DNA from: Altericroceibacterium spongiae
Lineage (GTDB): Bacteria > Pseudomonadota > Alphaproteobacteria > Sphingomonadales > Sphingomonadaceae
Length of the DNA stretch: 64,000 bases
NCBI RefSeq assembly: GCF_003610805.1
Contig: NZ_RAPF01000002.1
Location: forward strand, 372,001-436,000
Direction of reading: 5' to 3'
A model generated the notes under the pieces. The model worked only from the letters and a program-made list of their open reading frames with translations. It was not told the origin of the DNA and did not search any database. Below, one piece after another: positions 26,509-35,252 of the stretch (the stretch's first letter is position 1; each line of letters begins with the position of its first letter). The position numbers and the translations under genes are program-made.

Positions 26509-28824
26509 TCACACCTTCGCCGCCCTGAGCCGCAGCGAGTTGAGCACAACCGAAATCGACGAGGCGCTCATGGCGAAGGCGGCAAACATCGGGCTGATGA
26601 GAATGCCGAAGAACGGGAACAGGACGCCCGCGGCGACCGGTACACCCGCGCTGTTGTAGATCAGCGCGAAGAACAGGTTTTGTCGGATGTTGCTCATCGT
26701 TGCGTGGGCAAGGCGCCTGGCGCGCACAATACCGTCGAGATTGCCCTTCACCAGCGTAATCCCAGCGCTTTCGATGGCGACGTCCGCGCCGGTGCCCATG
26801 GCGATGCCGACATCGGCCTGGGCGAGCGCGGGCGCGTCGTTCACGCCGTCGCCCGCCATCGCGACTTTCTTGCCTTCCTCTTGCAGCTCGCGGATGATCC
26901 GGGCCTTGTCCTCTGGCAGGACGTCGGCACGGATCTCGTCGATGCCGAGACGCGCGGCGACGGCCTTTGCGGTGCGTTCATTGTCGCCGGTCGCCATGAT
27001 GATCCGGAAGCCGAGGTCGTGTAGCGCCTTGATGGCGTCGGGTGTGGTTTCCTTAACTGGGTCGGTGACGCTCACCAGGCCGGCGATCGCGCCGTCGAGG
27101 ATGACGAACATGACTGTTTCGCCCTCATCGCGCCGAGCATTGGCCTTCTCGGCCAGCCCGGAACCTTCGAGGCCGAAATCCCGGACGAGTGCGATGTTGC
27201 CGAGCGCGACCGCCTTGCCGTCCACGGTGCCCTTCACGCCCTTGCCGGTGATCGCCTCGAAATCGCTTGCCTCGTCCATCGCTACGCCGCGCTTCTCGGC
27301 GCCGCGCACGATCGCCTCGGCCAGCGGGTGTTCGGAGCCCCGCTCTAGCGTCGCGGCGAGGCGGAGCACTTCGCTCTCATCATGTCCCGACTCGGGCATC
27401 ACGGCGACGAGCCTTGGTTTGCCTTCGGTCAGCGTGCCGGTCTTGTCGATCATCAGCGTGTCGATCTTCTCGAACCGTTCGAGCGCTTCGGCGTTCTTGA
27501 TGAGAACACCGGCCTGGGCGCCACGACCGGTGGCCGTCATGATCGACATCGGCGTCGCCAAGCCCAATGCACAGGGGCAGGCGATAATCAGCACGGCGAC
27601 CGCCGCGATCAGCGCATAGGAGAGCGCGGGCGCCGGCCCCCAAACGGCCCAGGCAATGAACGCCAGCACCGCGATGCCGATCACGACAGGCACGAAGAAG
27701 CCTGCGACCTTGTCGGCATATTTCTGGATCGGCGCGCGCGAGCGCTGGGCGTTCGAGACCATCTCGACGATCTGCGAGAGCATCGTCTCGGAGCCGACGC
27801 GGGTCGCCTCCATGACGAGGCTGCCCGTGCCGTTGATCGTCGCGCCGGTGACGGGATCGCCGGCGACCTTTTCGACCGGGACGGGCTCGCCCGAGATCAT
27901 GCTTTCATCGACCGAGGAACGGCCATCGACCACCACGCCGTCGACCGGCACCTTGTCGCCGGGCCGCACGCGCAGCCGGTCGCCGACCTGAACGTCCTCC
28001 AGCGCGACCTCTTCCTCGCTGCCGTCCGCTCCGATGCGCCGCGCGGTCTTGGCGGCGAGATCGAGCAATGCCCGGATCGCCTTGCCCGTGCCTTCGCGGG
28101 CGCGCAGTTCCATCACCTGCCCCAGCAGCACCAGCGTGACGATGACGGCGGCCGCCTCGAAATACACGCCGACATGGCCTTCCGGGTCCCTGAAGCCGTC
28201 CGGGAAAATGCCCGGTGCAAGGACCGCGACCACGCTGAACAGCCAGGCCGACATCACGCCCATGGCGATGAGCGAGAACATGTTGAGGTTCATCGTGCGG
28301 AAGGAATTCCAGCCGCGCACGAGGAACGGCCATCCGCTATAGAGAACGACCGGCGTGCCGAGGAAGAATTCGATCCAGAGCGTCGTGCGCTCGCCGAATA
28401 TCTCCCGCACGCCGCCGAGGCCGACATAGGGCCCCATCGTGAAGACCAGCAGCGGAACGGTAAGCACCGCGCCGATCCAGAAGCGGCGGGTGAAGTCGAC
28501 CAGCTCGGGGTTGGGGCCTTCATCCGCCATCGCGGCCGATTCCAATTCGAGTCCCATGCCGCAGATCGGGCAGGAGCCTGGCCTGGTCTGCCGGACCTCC
28601 GGGTGCATCGGGCAGGTATAGACGGCGCCGCCATAGCCCGGGGGAACGGTATCGTATTTGCCCGTTGCCGCGCCGGCGGACTGATGCGTTTCATGACCGT
28701 GACAATGTGAATGCCCCTGCGCCGGAGCATCGTCTGCGGGAACGAGATGCATGCCGCATTTTGGGCAATCGCCGGGCCCTTCCTGTCGGACTTCGGGGTG
28801 CATCGGACATGTGTAGGTCGTCAT
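26509..28824 (-). CDS. Copper-translocating P1B-type ATPase with two CPMHP zinc-ribbon-like metal-binding domains
   Basis: This 771-residue ATPase exports Cu(I) (or Ag(I)) from the cytoplasm. The N-terminus carries two copies of a short heavy-metal-binding motif, [11 protein letters not shown]...CPxCGM (residues about 4-26 and 68-90), separated by a His-rich linker, in place of classical CxxC HMA domains. The core has the transport motif CPC (about 414), the phosphorylation site DKTGT (about 459), TGES-like ISGEPVPV, and [10 protein letters not shown]. It probably starts with GTG- or ATG-type [12 protein letters not shown] at 28824. In the same operon as DUF411, DUF305 and cytochrome genes. 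Confidence 0.93.
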   Translation of the reverse strand: MTTYTCPMHPEVRQEGPGDCPKCGMHLVPADDAPAQGHSHCHGHETHQSAGAATGKYDTVPPGYGGAVYTCPMHPEVRQTRPGSCPICGMGLELESAAMADEGPNPELVDFTRRFWIGAVLTVPLLVFTMGPYVGLGGVREIFGERTTLWIEFFLGTPVVLYSGWPFLVRGWNSFRTMNLNMFSLIAMGVMSAWLFSVVAVLAPGIFPDGFRDPEGHVGVYFEAAAVIVTLVLLGQVMELRAREGTGKAIRALLDLAAKTARRIGADGSEEEVALEDVQVGDRLRVRPGDKVPVDGVVVDGRSSVDESMISGEPVPVEKVAGDPVTGATINGTGSLVMEATRVGSETMLSQIVEMVSNAQRSRAPIQKYADKVAGFFVPVVIGIAVLAFIAWAVWGPAPALSYALIAAVAVLIIACPCALGLATPMSIMTATGRGAQAGVLIKNAEALERFEKIDTLMIDKTGTLTEGKPRLVAVMPESGHDESEVLRLAATLERGSEHPLAEAIVRGAEKRGVAMDEASDFEAITGKGVKGTVDGKAVALGNIALVRDFGLEGSGLAEKANARRDEGETVMFVILDGAIAGLVSVTDPVKETTPDAIKALHDLGFRIIMATGDNERTAKAVAARLGIDEIRADVLPEDKARIIRELQEEGKKVAMAGDGVNDAPALAQADVGIAMGTGADVAIESAGITLVKGNLDGIVRARRLAHATMSNIRQNLFFALIYNSAGVPVAAGVLFPFFGILISPMFAAFAMSASSISVVLNSLRLRAAKV

Positions 28825-28876
28825 CCTTCAATTCTCCGGCGGCTCTTGTCTCTGTCCCCGTCCTGCCCGCTCCGGA

Positions 28877-29251
28877 TCATTGCGGTGTGTGGCCCTGATG
28901 CTGGCTGTGGTCGGCGGTGCCCCGATGTTGCGCGTGGCCATCATGGCCCGTCGCCGAATGGTCCCTAGTCCCGTCCATCATGCCGCAATGCGCCATGTCC
29001 GCATGGCCATCGGCGGAACCATGGGCCATGCCCTGTCCGCCCATCTGCCCGGGGTTCATCTGACCATGATCCATCTGACCACTGTTCATCGTCCCGTGGT
29101 CCATCATGGGGCACGACATTTCGCCGCTTTCATCCGTCTTCGTCTGGCCATGGTCCTGATGTCCGCTTTGCGTGCCCGACTTTTGCTGGGCCAGCAGCGT
29201 GGCGGGAGTGGCGAGAGCGAAAGCGGCGAGTCCAAAAATGAGCTTTTTCAT
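28877..29251 (-). CDS. Periplasmic Met/His-rich protein
   Basis: This 124-residue protein has a signal peptide (MKKLIFGLAAFALATPATLLAQ) and a mature part dominated by Met, His, Gly and Gln in imperfect MDHGQM-type repeats, with one CPMM and one HCGMM. This resembles Cu-binding Met-rich domains such as those of CopA/PcoA-type oxidases, here as a free protein. It probably buffers copper in the periplasm. It sits between the P-type ATPase and DUF411 genes. Confidence 0.75.
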   Translation of the reverse strand: MKKLIFGLAAFALATPATLLAQQKSGTQSGHQDHGQTKTDESGEMSCPMMDHGTMNSGQMDHGQMNPGQMGGQGMAHGSADGHADMAHCGMMDGTRDHSATGHDGHAQHRGTADHSQHQGHTPQ

Positions 29252-29291
29252 TGCGGTGATTCCTTGAAGGACCTTCGAGCGCGTCCGAAGA

Positions 29292-29756
29292 TCAGTTGTA
29301 GCTGTTGAAGACGGAGCGGCCCGCCTCACCGAACGCGATGACCTGATAGGGTTGGGTCCGGTCGCCCATCTCCATGCCGGGCGAACCGAGCGGCATACCG
29401 GCGACCGCGAGGCCCCGGACGCCGGCGGGTCGTTCCTTGAGCAGCCGCTGGATATCCGCGGCCGGCACATGGCCCTCGATCACATAGCCGCCGACCACCA
29501 TCGTATGGCAGGAGCGCAACGTTTCCGGCACGCCGTTGTCGTCCTTGACGGCCGCCATGTCGGCGCTGTCCTTCACAGCGATCTCTGCATTCATGCCATG
29601 CCGGACGTGTTCGGCCCATTGCTCGCAGCAGCCGCACGACGGGTCCCGGAACATGGTGTATTCTGCGGCCTGCGCCGCATTCGAACAGGCACCGAGCGCG
29701 AACAGAAGCGCCGAAGCCATCGCCGGCCGGAAGCGGTTTACACGGGGCATTTGCAC
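29292..29756 (-). CDS. DUF411 metal-binding protein
   Basis: This 154-residue protein has a lipoprotein-like signal (LLFALGACSN) and the DUF411 hallmark FRDPSCGCCEQWAEHV, a CxCC site, followed by LRSCHTMVVGGYVIEGHVPAADIQRLL. DUF411 (CopG of copper operons) is a periplasmic Cu-binding protein. The GTG at 29754-29756 has GGAG 7 nt upstream; the ATG at 29748-29750 is the alternative. It is the first gene of the minus-strand copper operon, directly behind the ECF-type promoter at 29807-29829. Confidence 0.88.
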   Translation of the reverse strand: MQMPRVNRFRPAMASALLFALGACSNAAQAAEYTMFRDPSCGCCEQWAEHVRHGMNAEIAVKDSADMAAVKDDNGVPETLRSCHTMVVGGYVIEGHVPAADIQRLLKERPAGVRGLAVAGMPLGSPGMEMGDRTQPYQVIAFGEAGRSVFNSYN

Positions 29757-29806
29757 ATCGTTTCTCCGGTTGGGCGGGCCGAAACTACAGGCCCTGATAT
29801 CCCCGC

Positions 29807-29829
29807 TACGCGCGAGGCGACCTTACCCC
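29807..29829 (-). promoter_or_regulatory. ECF-type promoter element, minus strand (GGGG-N15-CGTA)
   Basis: On the minus strand GGGG (29826-29829) and CGTA (29807-29810) are separated by exactly 15 nt, the same spacing as at five other sites in front of copper genes. It reads towards the DUF411 gene about 50 nt away. The -35 half shares the palindrome CCCCTCA/TGAGGGG (29826-29832 with 29840-29846) with the divergent promoter. Confidence 0.65.
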
Positions 29830-29842
29830 TCACTTTTTTTGA

Positions 29843-29865
29843 GGGGCGTGAAGCGTTCAGGCGTA
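29843..29865 (+). promoter_or_regulatory. ECF-type promoter element, plus strand (GGGG-N15-CGTA)
   Basis: GGGG (29843-29846) and CGTA (29862-29865), 15 nt apart, precede the anti-sigma gene at 29925. With the minus-strand copy it makes a back-to-back pair sharing an inverted repeat, which would let one sigma factor start both operons and autoregulate. Confidence 0.65.
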
Positions 29866-29924
29866 TGAGGGCTATGACGCGGGGATGCGTATGAGATTAC
29901 AGTAGAAAGCGAGAAGCGCGCGAG

Positions 29925-30209
29925 ATGGATCAGGAAACCCGATTGAACGATGCGCTGCGGTCACTGGGCGGCATGCAGTCCGAAGTCGTCCCTGAGGGCT
30001 TTATGGACAGCGTCTGGTCGCGTGCCGGGGAAATGGCCGAAGCCGCGAACGCACGTCGGCGTCTCGCCCTTTTCGCGGTCATATTCGCCGCCGGTATGGG
30101 CGGCGGGATTGGCACCATCCAGACACCGGCAAAGGCCGAGCCGACATCGCACGAGCTTTTCGCCGGCGCCGACCTTTCGCCTGCCGTTCTGCTGCACGTC
30201 GAGCCGTGA
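29925..30209 (+). CDS. CnrY-like membrane anti-sigma factor
   Basis: This 94-residue protein has a cytoplasmic N-terminus of about 45 residues (TRLNDALRSLGG...VWSRAGEMAEA), one membrane helix (ALFAVIFAAGMGGGIGTI) and a short periplasmic tail. Size and topology match CnrY of the cnrYXH system (about 95 aa), which holds the sigma factor CnrH at the membrane. Sequence similarity to CnrY itself cannot be judged by eye. The case rests on topology, gene order Y-X-H and the paralogue at 57646-57930 of identical length. Overlaps the next gene by ATGA-type coupling (30206-30209). Confidence 0.7.
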   Translation: MDQETRLNDALRSLGGMQSEVVPEGFMDSVWSRAGEMAEAANARRRLALFAVIFAAGMGGGIGTIQTPAKAEPTSHELFAGADLSPAVLLHVEP

Positions 30210-30646
30210 AGCTATCGGGTGTTCACATCGTCCTTGCTGTCCTGCTTGCCATGGCCGCAGGATGTATCGGTGCGTTCGTTGCCGGACAGTGGTGGACGCA
30301 GCCGCAAAGCCAGGGCTTGCATGATTTCGTGCACGACGAACTCGACCTCAGCCCGGATCAGAGCGCCAGGCTGGAGCAGCTTGAACAACAGTTCGCAACA
30401 GAACGTGCAGGACTAGAGGCGAAGCTTCGCTCGGCCAATGTCGATCTGGCGAGAGCTATGGAGGAGGAACATTCCTACGGCCCCAAGGTCGGTGCGGCCA
30501 TCGATCAGGTCCATGTGCAGATGGGTGAACTCCAGAAGGCAACCGTGCGCCACGTCTTCGCCATGCGGGGCCTGCTTGACCAAACGCAGCAGGAGAAGTT
30601 CGATCGGCAAATCTCCAAGTCCTTGACCGGCGATGGCCGCGAATGA
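30206..30646 (+). CDS. CnrX-like periplasmic metal sensor
   Basis: This 146-residue protein has an N-terminal membrane anchor (IVLAVLLAMAAGCIGAFVAG) and an all-helical periplasmic domain of the heavy-metal-sensor/resistance family. H39-x3-H43 (HDFVH), E60, and H116-x3-M120 (HVFAM) correspond to the CnrX metal ligands H42, H46, E63, H119 and M123 with a constant shift of three. It would sense periplasmic metal and release the sigma factor via the CnrY-like protein. The regulated genes suggest copper, though CnrX itself senses Ni/Co. Confidence 0.8.
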   Translation: MKLSGVHIVLAVLLAMAAGCIGAFVAGQWWTQPQSQGLHDFVHDELDLSPDQSARLEQLEQQFATERAGLEAKLRSANVDLARAMEEEHSYGPKVGAAIDQVHVQMGELQKATVRHVFAMRGLLDQTQQEKFDRQISKSLTGDGRE

Positions 30647-30652
30647 CGGCTC

Positions 30653-31213
30653 GTGGCAGGGATCAAGGATACGAACGAAGCTGACCTGATCGAGCAGGTT
30701 AAAGCAGGCCAGCGGCGGGCTTTCGACCGCCTCGTCGAGCCTCATGCACCGCGCTTGCTTGCGCTCGCCCGGCGTATGCTCGCATCGACATCGGAAGCCG
30801 AGGAAGCGGTGCAGAACGCGCTCGCATCGGTCTGGATCAATCGCCGACGCCTGGACTCGGGCCGCCCGGTGGGCGGCTATCTGACGACAGTCATTCTAAA
30901 CAAGTGCCGCGACCGGTTGCGGCGGCGAAAAGCGGCGAGCTTTCTCGGCTTCGGTCAGGGGCTGGAAGAAGCGGTCGCGCCCGACGATGCACCCGATCCC
31001 GAGAATAGCGCACTGGATCGCCAGGAACTGGCGCGCGTGAAACTGGAAATCGAACGGCTTCCGGTCCGGTTGCGCGAGGCGCTGGTGCTGGTCGCCATTG
31101 ACGGGCGCAGCCAGCGCGAGGCGGCGGAGCTGCTCGGCGTGTCGGAAAAGACCGTGGAGACCCGCGTCTACCGCGCGCGCAACCGGCTGCGCGAGAAACT
31201 GGAATTTTCTTAA
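30653..31213 (+). CDS. CnrH-like ECF sigma factor
   Basis: This 186-residue sigma factor has region 2 (QRRAFDRLVEPHAPRLLALARRML...EAEEAVQNALASVWI) and region 4 (LPVRLREALVLVAIDGRSQREAAELLGVSEKTVETRVYRARNRLREKL). GTG start at 30653, 6 nt after the sensor gene. Length is close to CnrH (191 aa). Its -35 target is predicted to be the AGGGGT element seen six times near copper genes, including one that begins at its own stop codon. Released from the anti-sigma factor when the sensor binds metal (inference from the Cnr system). Confidence 0.9.
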   Translation: MAGIKDTNEADLIEQVKAGQRRAFDRLVEPHAPRLLALARRMLASTSEAEEAVQNALASVWINRRRLDSGRPVGGYLTTVILNKCRDRLRRRKAASFLGFGQGLEEAVAPDDAPDPENSALDRQELARVKLEIERLPVRLREALVLVAIDGRSQREAAELLGVSEKTVETRVYRARNRLREKLEFS

Positions 31214-31236
31214 GGGGTGAAGCTGCCCGCCGCGTA
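31214..31236 (+). promoter_or_regulatory. ECF-type promoter before copA (GGGG-N15-CGTA)
   Basis: GGGG (31214-31217) follows the sigma gene's TAA directly, and CGTA (31233-31236) lies 15 nt on; copA begins at 31271. The arrangement, with the -35 touching the sigma gene's stop, is repeated at the second locus (56617-56639). Confidence 0.65.
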
Positions 31237-31270
31237 ACGGAGGGCAGACCCTCAAGAACGGACAATCGCG

Positions 31271-33061
31271 ATGACATCGTTAAATCGCCGCAAATTCCTG
31301 CATTACAGCGCATACGGAGCGGGCCTGGCAGGTCTCGCGGGCGTCATGCCGGCATGGGCGCGCGGCACGCAGGGCGGGACGCTCGCGCGCAAGGGCAGCG
31401 ACGTGCTTTCCGGCGAACACCTCACCATGACCGTCGACGATGCGCTGTTCACCACCGGCTCGCGCCGCGGACCGGCCGTGACGATCAATGGCACCCTGCC
31501 GGGCCCGTTGCTGCGCCTGAAACAGGGTCAGGACCTTACCGTCGATCTGGTCAACAATGCGTCGGAAGGCACGTCCATCCACTGGCACGGCATGCTGGTT
31601 CCGTTCCTGATGGACGGGGTTCCGGGCATCACCATGGCCGCGGTCGAACGCGGAGAAACCTTCCGCTATCGCTTTCCCGTTCGGCAGGCGGGGACTTATT
31701 GGTGGCATGCGCACACGCTGCAGGAACCGATGGGCCATTACGGCCCGATCGTCATCGATCCGATCGAGCCCGATCCGTTCGAATATGATCGCGAATATGT
31801 GCTGATGCTGACCGACTGGTCGCCGATGAGCCCGCACGAGATCATGCGCAAGCTCAAGGTCGGCGAAGGCTATTTCAACTATCAGCAGACGAGCTGGACC
31901 GACAAATATCCGCTGACCGGCGAGCAGCGCCGGATGTGGGCGCAGATGCGGATGATGCCGACCGACATCTCCGACGTGACGGGCTCCACCTACACCTTCC
32001 TCGTCAACGGCCATGGTCCCGAGGACGGGCTGGAGCTTGCCTATAATCCCGGTGAGCGCATCCGCCTCCGGATCATCAACGGCGCGGCGATGACCTTCTT
32101 CAATGTGCGCATCCCCGGCCTGCCGATGACCGTCGTCGCCGCTGACGGGCAGAATATCCGGCCGGTCGAAACCGACGAATTCCAGATGGGCAATGCCGAA
32201 ACCTATGACGTGATCGTCGAGCCCAAGGGCGCCGAGGCCTTCGCCTTCGTTGCCGAAGCGATGGACCGCTCCGGAATGGGCATTGCCACGCTGACGAGCA
32301 GGCCCGGGTCGAAAGCGGCCTTCCCCCCGTTGCGCGATCCGCCGCTGCTCACCATGGCCGATATGGGCATGAGCGCGAGCGATCCCGGCGCAGACGGCAT
32401 GAACGGTATGTCCGGCGGGAGCATGCATGGCATGGACGGCATGAGCGGCGCGGACAAGGGCGGCAACATGGCCGGCATGGACATGTCGGGCGGCATGAAC
32501 ATGCGCGACACTTCGCTGCTGCCGCCCAACGTCAAGGCCGGCCCCGGGCTCGACATGGTGTCGATGAACCCGGTCGACCGGATGGGCGATCCCGGAATCG
32601 GCCTCGCCGACGTCGGGCACCGGGTGCTCGACTACAGGCAGCTCGTCGCAGCGAAGCCCAACCCCGACGACCGTCTCCCGACGCGGCTGAAGGAAATCCA
32701 CCTGACCGGCAACATGGAGCGGTACATGTGGTCGTTCGACGGGCAGAAATTCTCCGCCGTCACCGACCAGCCGATCCGCTTCGCCTATAACGAGCGCGTC
32801 CGGGTCAAGCTCGTCAATGATACGATGATGGCGCACCCCATCCATCTGCACGGCCATTTCTTCGAGCTGGTCAACGGCGCCCCTCCAGGCCACCAGCCGA
32901 TGAAGCACACGATCGTCGTGCAACCGGGCGGCTCCGCCCAGTTCGACCTCACCGCCACTGAACCCGGCGACTGGGCGTTTCACTGCCACCTCATCTACCA
33001 CATGCACACCGGCATGTTTCAGGTGGTCACCGTCCGCCCGCTCGACGGAGGAGACCAGTGA
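31271..33061 (+). CDS. copA: Copper resistance multicopper oxidase CopA
   Basis: This 596-residue periplasmic oxidase has a Tat signal (NRRKFLHYSAYGAGLAGLAG, cleaved near PAWA) and three cupredoxin domains. Copper ligands are seen in TSIHWHGML, YWWHAHT, HPIHLHGHFFEL and the C-terminal FHCHLIYHMHTGM. A Met/Gly/Asp-rich insertion (about 375-415) with MHGMDGMSG-type repeats is the Cu-binding loop of CopA/PcoA. It oxidises Cu(I) in the periplasm. Preceded by the ECF-type promoter and followed at once by copB. Paralogue at 54841-56583 with a shorter Met-rich loop. Confidence 0.95.
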   Translation: MTSLNRRKFLHYSAYGAGLAGLAGVMPAWARGTQGGTLARKGSDVLSGEHLTMTVDDALFTTGSRRGPAVTINGTLPGPLLRLKQGQDLTVDLVNNASEGTSIHWHGMLVPFLMDGVPGITMAAVERGETFRYRFPVRQAGTYWWHAHTLQEPMGHYGPIVIDPIEPDPFEYDREYVLMLTDWSPMSPHEIMRKLKVGEGYFNYQQTSWTDKYPLTGEQRRMWAQMRMMPTDISDVTGSTYTFLVNGHGPEDGLELAYNPGERIRLRIINGAAMTFFNVRIPGLPMTVVAADGQNIRPVETDEFQMGNAETYDVIVEPKGAEAFAFVAEAMDRSGMGIATLTSRPGSKAAFPPLRDPPLLTMADMGMSASDPGADGMNGMSGGSMHGMDGMSGADKGGNMAGMDMSGGMNMRDTSLLPPNVKAGPGLDMVSMNPVDRMGDPGIGLADVGHRVLDYRQLVAAKPNPDDRLPTRLKEIHLTGNMERYMWSFDGQKFSAVTDQPIRFAYNERVRVKLVNDTMMAHPIHLHGHFFELVNGAPPGHQPMKHTIVVQPGGSAQFDLTATEPGDWAFHCHLIYHMHTGMFQVVTVRPLDGGDQ

Positions 33062-34059
33062 TGCGCACCGCGATCTTCACTCTCCCGCTCCTCGCGTTGG
33101 CCACCCCGGCGCTCGCGCAGGAACATGCCGGGCACGACATGGGCGAGCAGCCGCAGACGGCGACGCCCGACGCACCAGATAGCGGCGCGATGGACCACAA
33201 TGCGATGGACCATGGCATGATGGACCGGAACCAGCCGGACCACAGCCATATGGATCATGCCCAGATGGAGCAGGATGCCATGGCATCGGGCCCCGTCGCC
33301 GAAGATCCCATTCCGCAGGGGCCGCCGCCGCCCGAGGCCTTCGAGGGTCCGGCCTTTGCTGCGGACGCCTTTGTCGGCGTCGATCGCATGGCCACGTCCC
33401 GCACCCAGGTGGTGAAGCAGGTCAGCGGCGAAATGCCCGTCTACTGGTTCCAGGCCGAACGCGCCGAATATCGCGCGCGCGCCGGCAAGGACGGCTATCT
33501 CTGGGATGTCCAGGGCTATTACGGCGGCGATATCGACAAGCTGTGGCTCAAGTCCGAAGGCGAGGGCAGTTTCGGGGAAAAGCCCGAAAGCGCCGAGGTG
33601 CAGGTGCTGTGGAGCCACGCCATCGGTCCGTGGTGGGATCTTCAGACGGGCGTCCGACAGGACCTCACGGGTCCCACGCGTACCCATGCGGTACTCGGCG
33701 TGCAGGGGATCATCCCCTATGAATTCGAAGTCGATGCCGCCGCCTTCCTGTCCGACAAGGGCGACCTGACCGGCCGCATCGAAGCCGAAATCGACCAGCG
33801 CATCACCCAGCGGCTGATCCTGCAACCGCGCGCCGAGGTGAACCTGTCCGCGCAGGACATTCCCGAACTCGGCATCGGCGCGGGTCTCGACACGGCGGAG
33901 CTGGGTATCCGCCTGCGCTACGAATTCGCGCGCGAGTTCGCGCCGTACATCGGCGTCGAACAGGAATGGAAGGTGGGCGACAGCGCCGACTATGCCCGCG
34001 CGGTAGGCGAAGACCCCAGCGTCACCAACTATGTCGTGGGTGTGCGCTTCTGGTTCTGA
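33061..34059 (+). CDS. copB: Copper resistance outer-membrane protein CopB
   Basis: This 332-residue protein has a signal peptide (ending PALAQEH), a His/Met/Asp-rich N-terminal segment (MDHNAMDHGMMDRN) that can bind copper, then the CopB beta-barrel (YWFQAERAEYRAR, WDVQGYYGGDIDKLWLKSEGE, ending GVRFWF with the usual C-terminal Phe). It acts in the outer membrane with CopA. ATG overlaps the copA stop (TGATG); GTG three bases earlier is possible. GGAGG lies upstream. Confidence 0.94.
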   Translation: MRTAIFTLPLLALATPALAQEHAGHDMGEQPQTATPDAPDSGAMDHNAMDHGMMDRNQPDHSHMDHAQMEQDAMASGPVAEDPIPQGPPPPEAFEGPAFAADAFVGVDRMATSRTQVVKQVSGEMPVYWFQAERAEYRARAGKDGYLWDVQGYYGGDIDKLWLKSEGEGSFGEKPESAEVQVLWSHAIGPWWDLQTGVRQDLTGPTRTHAVLGVQGIIPYEFEVDAAAFLSDKGDLTGRIEAEIDQRITQRLILQPRAEVNLSAQDIPELGIGAGLDTAELGIRLRYEFAREFAPYIGVEQEWKVGDSADYARAVGEDPSVTNYVVGVRFWF

Positions 34060-34133
34060 AGATGCGCTCCGACCTCATCCCGCAACTGTAATGAATCGCT
34101 GCGGACGGCGTCAATTGATGTGAACGGACGATC

Positions 34134-34802
34134 ATGGCGAAGAACGAAAGCACATCACGCAAGGCACTCGAAGAGCCTGAGTTGGCGGCCGCAAAGCCTG
34201 CGGACGCCGCCGTTCGCCGTGCCTTGATCGAAGCTCGGGAGGAGTTTCTGCTCTTCCTGTATCAAAGGGTGGGCAACAGGAATGATGCCGAGGAACTGCT
34301 CCAGAAATTTTCGCTGAAAGCCCTCGAACGCGCCGCGCAGCTGCGAGACATCAGAAGTGTCCGGGGGTGGCTCGGTCGGATTCTCACGACAACGCTGATC
34401 GACCATCATCGACGTGCTGGCCGCCAGCGCAAGACGGAAATCGGCACGGATCCGTCCGATCTGGAAAGTATGGCGATCGAGGCGGACCATGAAATGGACG
34501 AGGCGATCTGCAACTGCCTGCACAAACTCCTGCCTACCTTGAAGCCCGAATATGCCGACGTCCTGTGGCGCTCCGACATTCTGGACGAACCGAGGGATCG
34601 CATCGCGGCTAGCCTCGGAACGACCCTGAACAATGTGACGGTGCGTCTTCATCGGGCGAGGCAGACGCTGCGCAAGCGGCTTGAGGAAATGTGCCTGTCC
34701 TGCCCGACACACGGGTTCCTGGAATGCGAGTGCGAAGAGATCGAACAGGCGAAAGCAAAGCACGGAAATTTGAAAGGGAATGACGTCGATGAACGGCCAT
34801 GA
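34134..34802 (+). CDS. ECF-type sigma factor with Cys-rich C-terminal tail
   Basis: This 222-residue protein has sigma region 2 (LFLYQRVGNRNDAEELLQKFSLKALERAAQLRDI...VRGWLGRILTTTLIDHHRR) and region 4 (LPTLKPEYADVLWRSDILDEPRDRIAASLGTTLNNVTVRLHRARQTLRKRL). Beyond the normal end is a short cysteine cluster C-L-S-C-(x)9-C-E-C, which could bind zinc or another metal or act as a redox switch. It opens the plus-strand cluster with phasin, YHS and DUF5676 genes. No membrane anti-sigma gene is adjacent, so the Cys tail may be its control element. Confidence 0.85.
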   Translation: MAKNESTSRKALEEPELAAAKPADAAVRRALIEAREEFLLFLYQRVGNRNDAEELLQKFSLKALERAAQLRDIRSVRGWLGRILTTTLIDHHRRAGRQRKTEIGTDPSDLESMAIEADHEMDEAICNCLHKLLPTLKPEYADVLWRSDILDEPRDRIAASLGTTLNNVTVRLHRARQTLRKRLEEMCLSCPTHGFLECECEEIEQAKAKHGNLKGNDVDERP

Positions 34803-35247
34803 AGAGAGTGCGGCGACAGGCCTCGGGCAAATGAACGACTTGCTCGCTTGGTGGAAGCTCCCGATCGCCAACGGTGCGGGCATAGCGCAAGGCAATTTGC
34901 GCGGCGCTCAAACGCTCGCCCGCGAACTCCAGAAGGTTCTGACCGAGAGCTTCAGTTCGGAAGTCAGCGCAACGATCGAGAGCAATGAACGCATCCGTCA
35001 AGCGTTTCAGGATATGCTGCAATTCCGGCAGCCGCAGAACGTGCTGGCGACCGAAGCCGAGATTTTGTCTCTCTTTGTCGAGCGTTCGTCGCAGCAGGCC
35101 AAGCGCTGGTCGGAAACGACGCAGAAGATCGGCGAATGCTGCATGGCGATGGCTCACGACATGGCGGGTGAAACGCGCCGGCAGGCGGCCGAGCATGAGA
35201 AGTCGTCGCCGAAGCCTACAAAACCGCAAAGCGGCGCGGCCTCATAG
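34789..35247 (+). CDS. Phasin-like protein
   Basis: This 152-residue soluble, largely helical protein has amphipathic heptad-like stretches (LARELQKVLTESFSSEVSATIE, SLFVERSSQQAKRWSETTQKIGE) like phasin-family granule proteins. Some phasins coat polyhydroxyalkanoate granules or act as chaperones. AAGGG 10 nt before the ATG at 34789 supports that start; an ATG at 34780 is too close to it. It overlaps the end of the sigma gene, so it is coupled to it. The family assignment is by pattern and is moderate. Confidence 0.6.
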   Translation: MNGHEESAATGLGQMNDLLAWWKLPIANGAGIAQGNLRGAQTLARELQKVLTESFSSEVSATIESNERIRQAFQDMLQFRQPQNVLATEAEILSLFVERSSQQAKRWSETTQKIGECCMAMAHDMAGETRRQAAEHEKSSPKPTKPQSGAAS

Positions 35248-35252
35248 CGAGC

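Noticed and set aside
28877-29251. CRISPR or tandem DNA repeat in the Met/His-rich gene
   Set aside because: The repetition is at the amino-acid level, is irregular in length and has no constant repeat or spacer units. The same holds for the His-rich tails of the cytochromes and the Met loop of CopA.
31280-33007. Antisense open frame (575 codons) opposite copA
   Set aside because: Very rich in His, Val, Asp and Gly, mirroring the codons of CopA on the other strand; no independent support. The same applies to the frames at 12827-14044 and 37673-39103.
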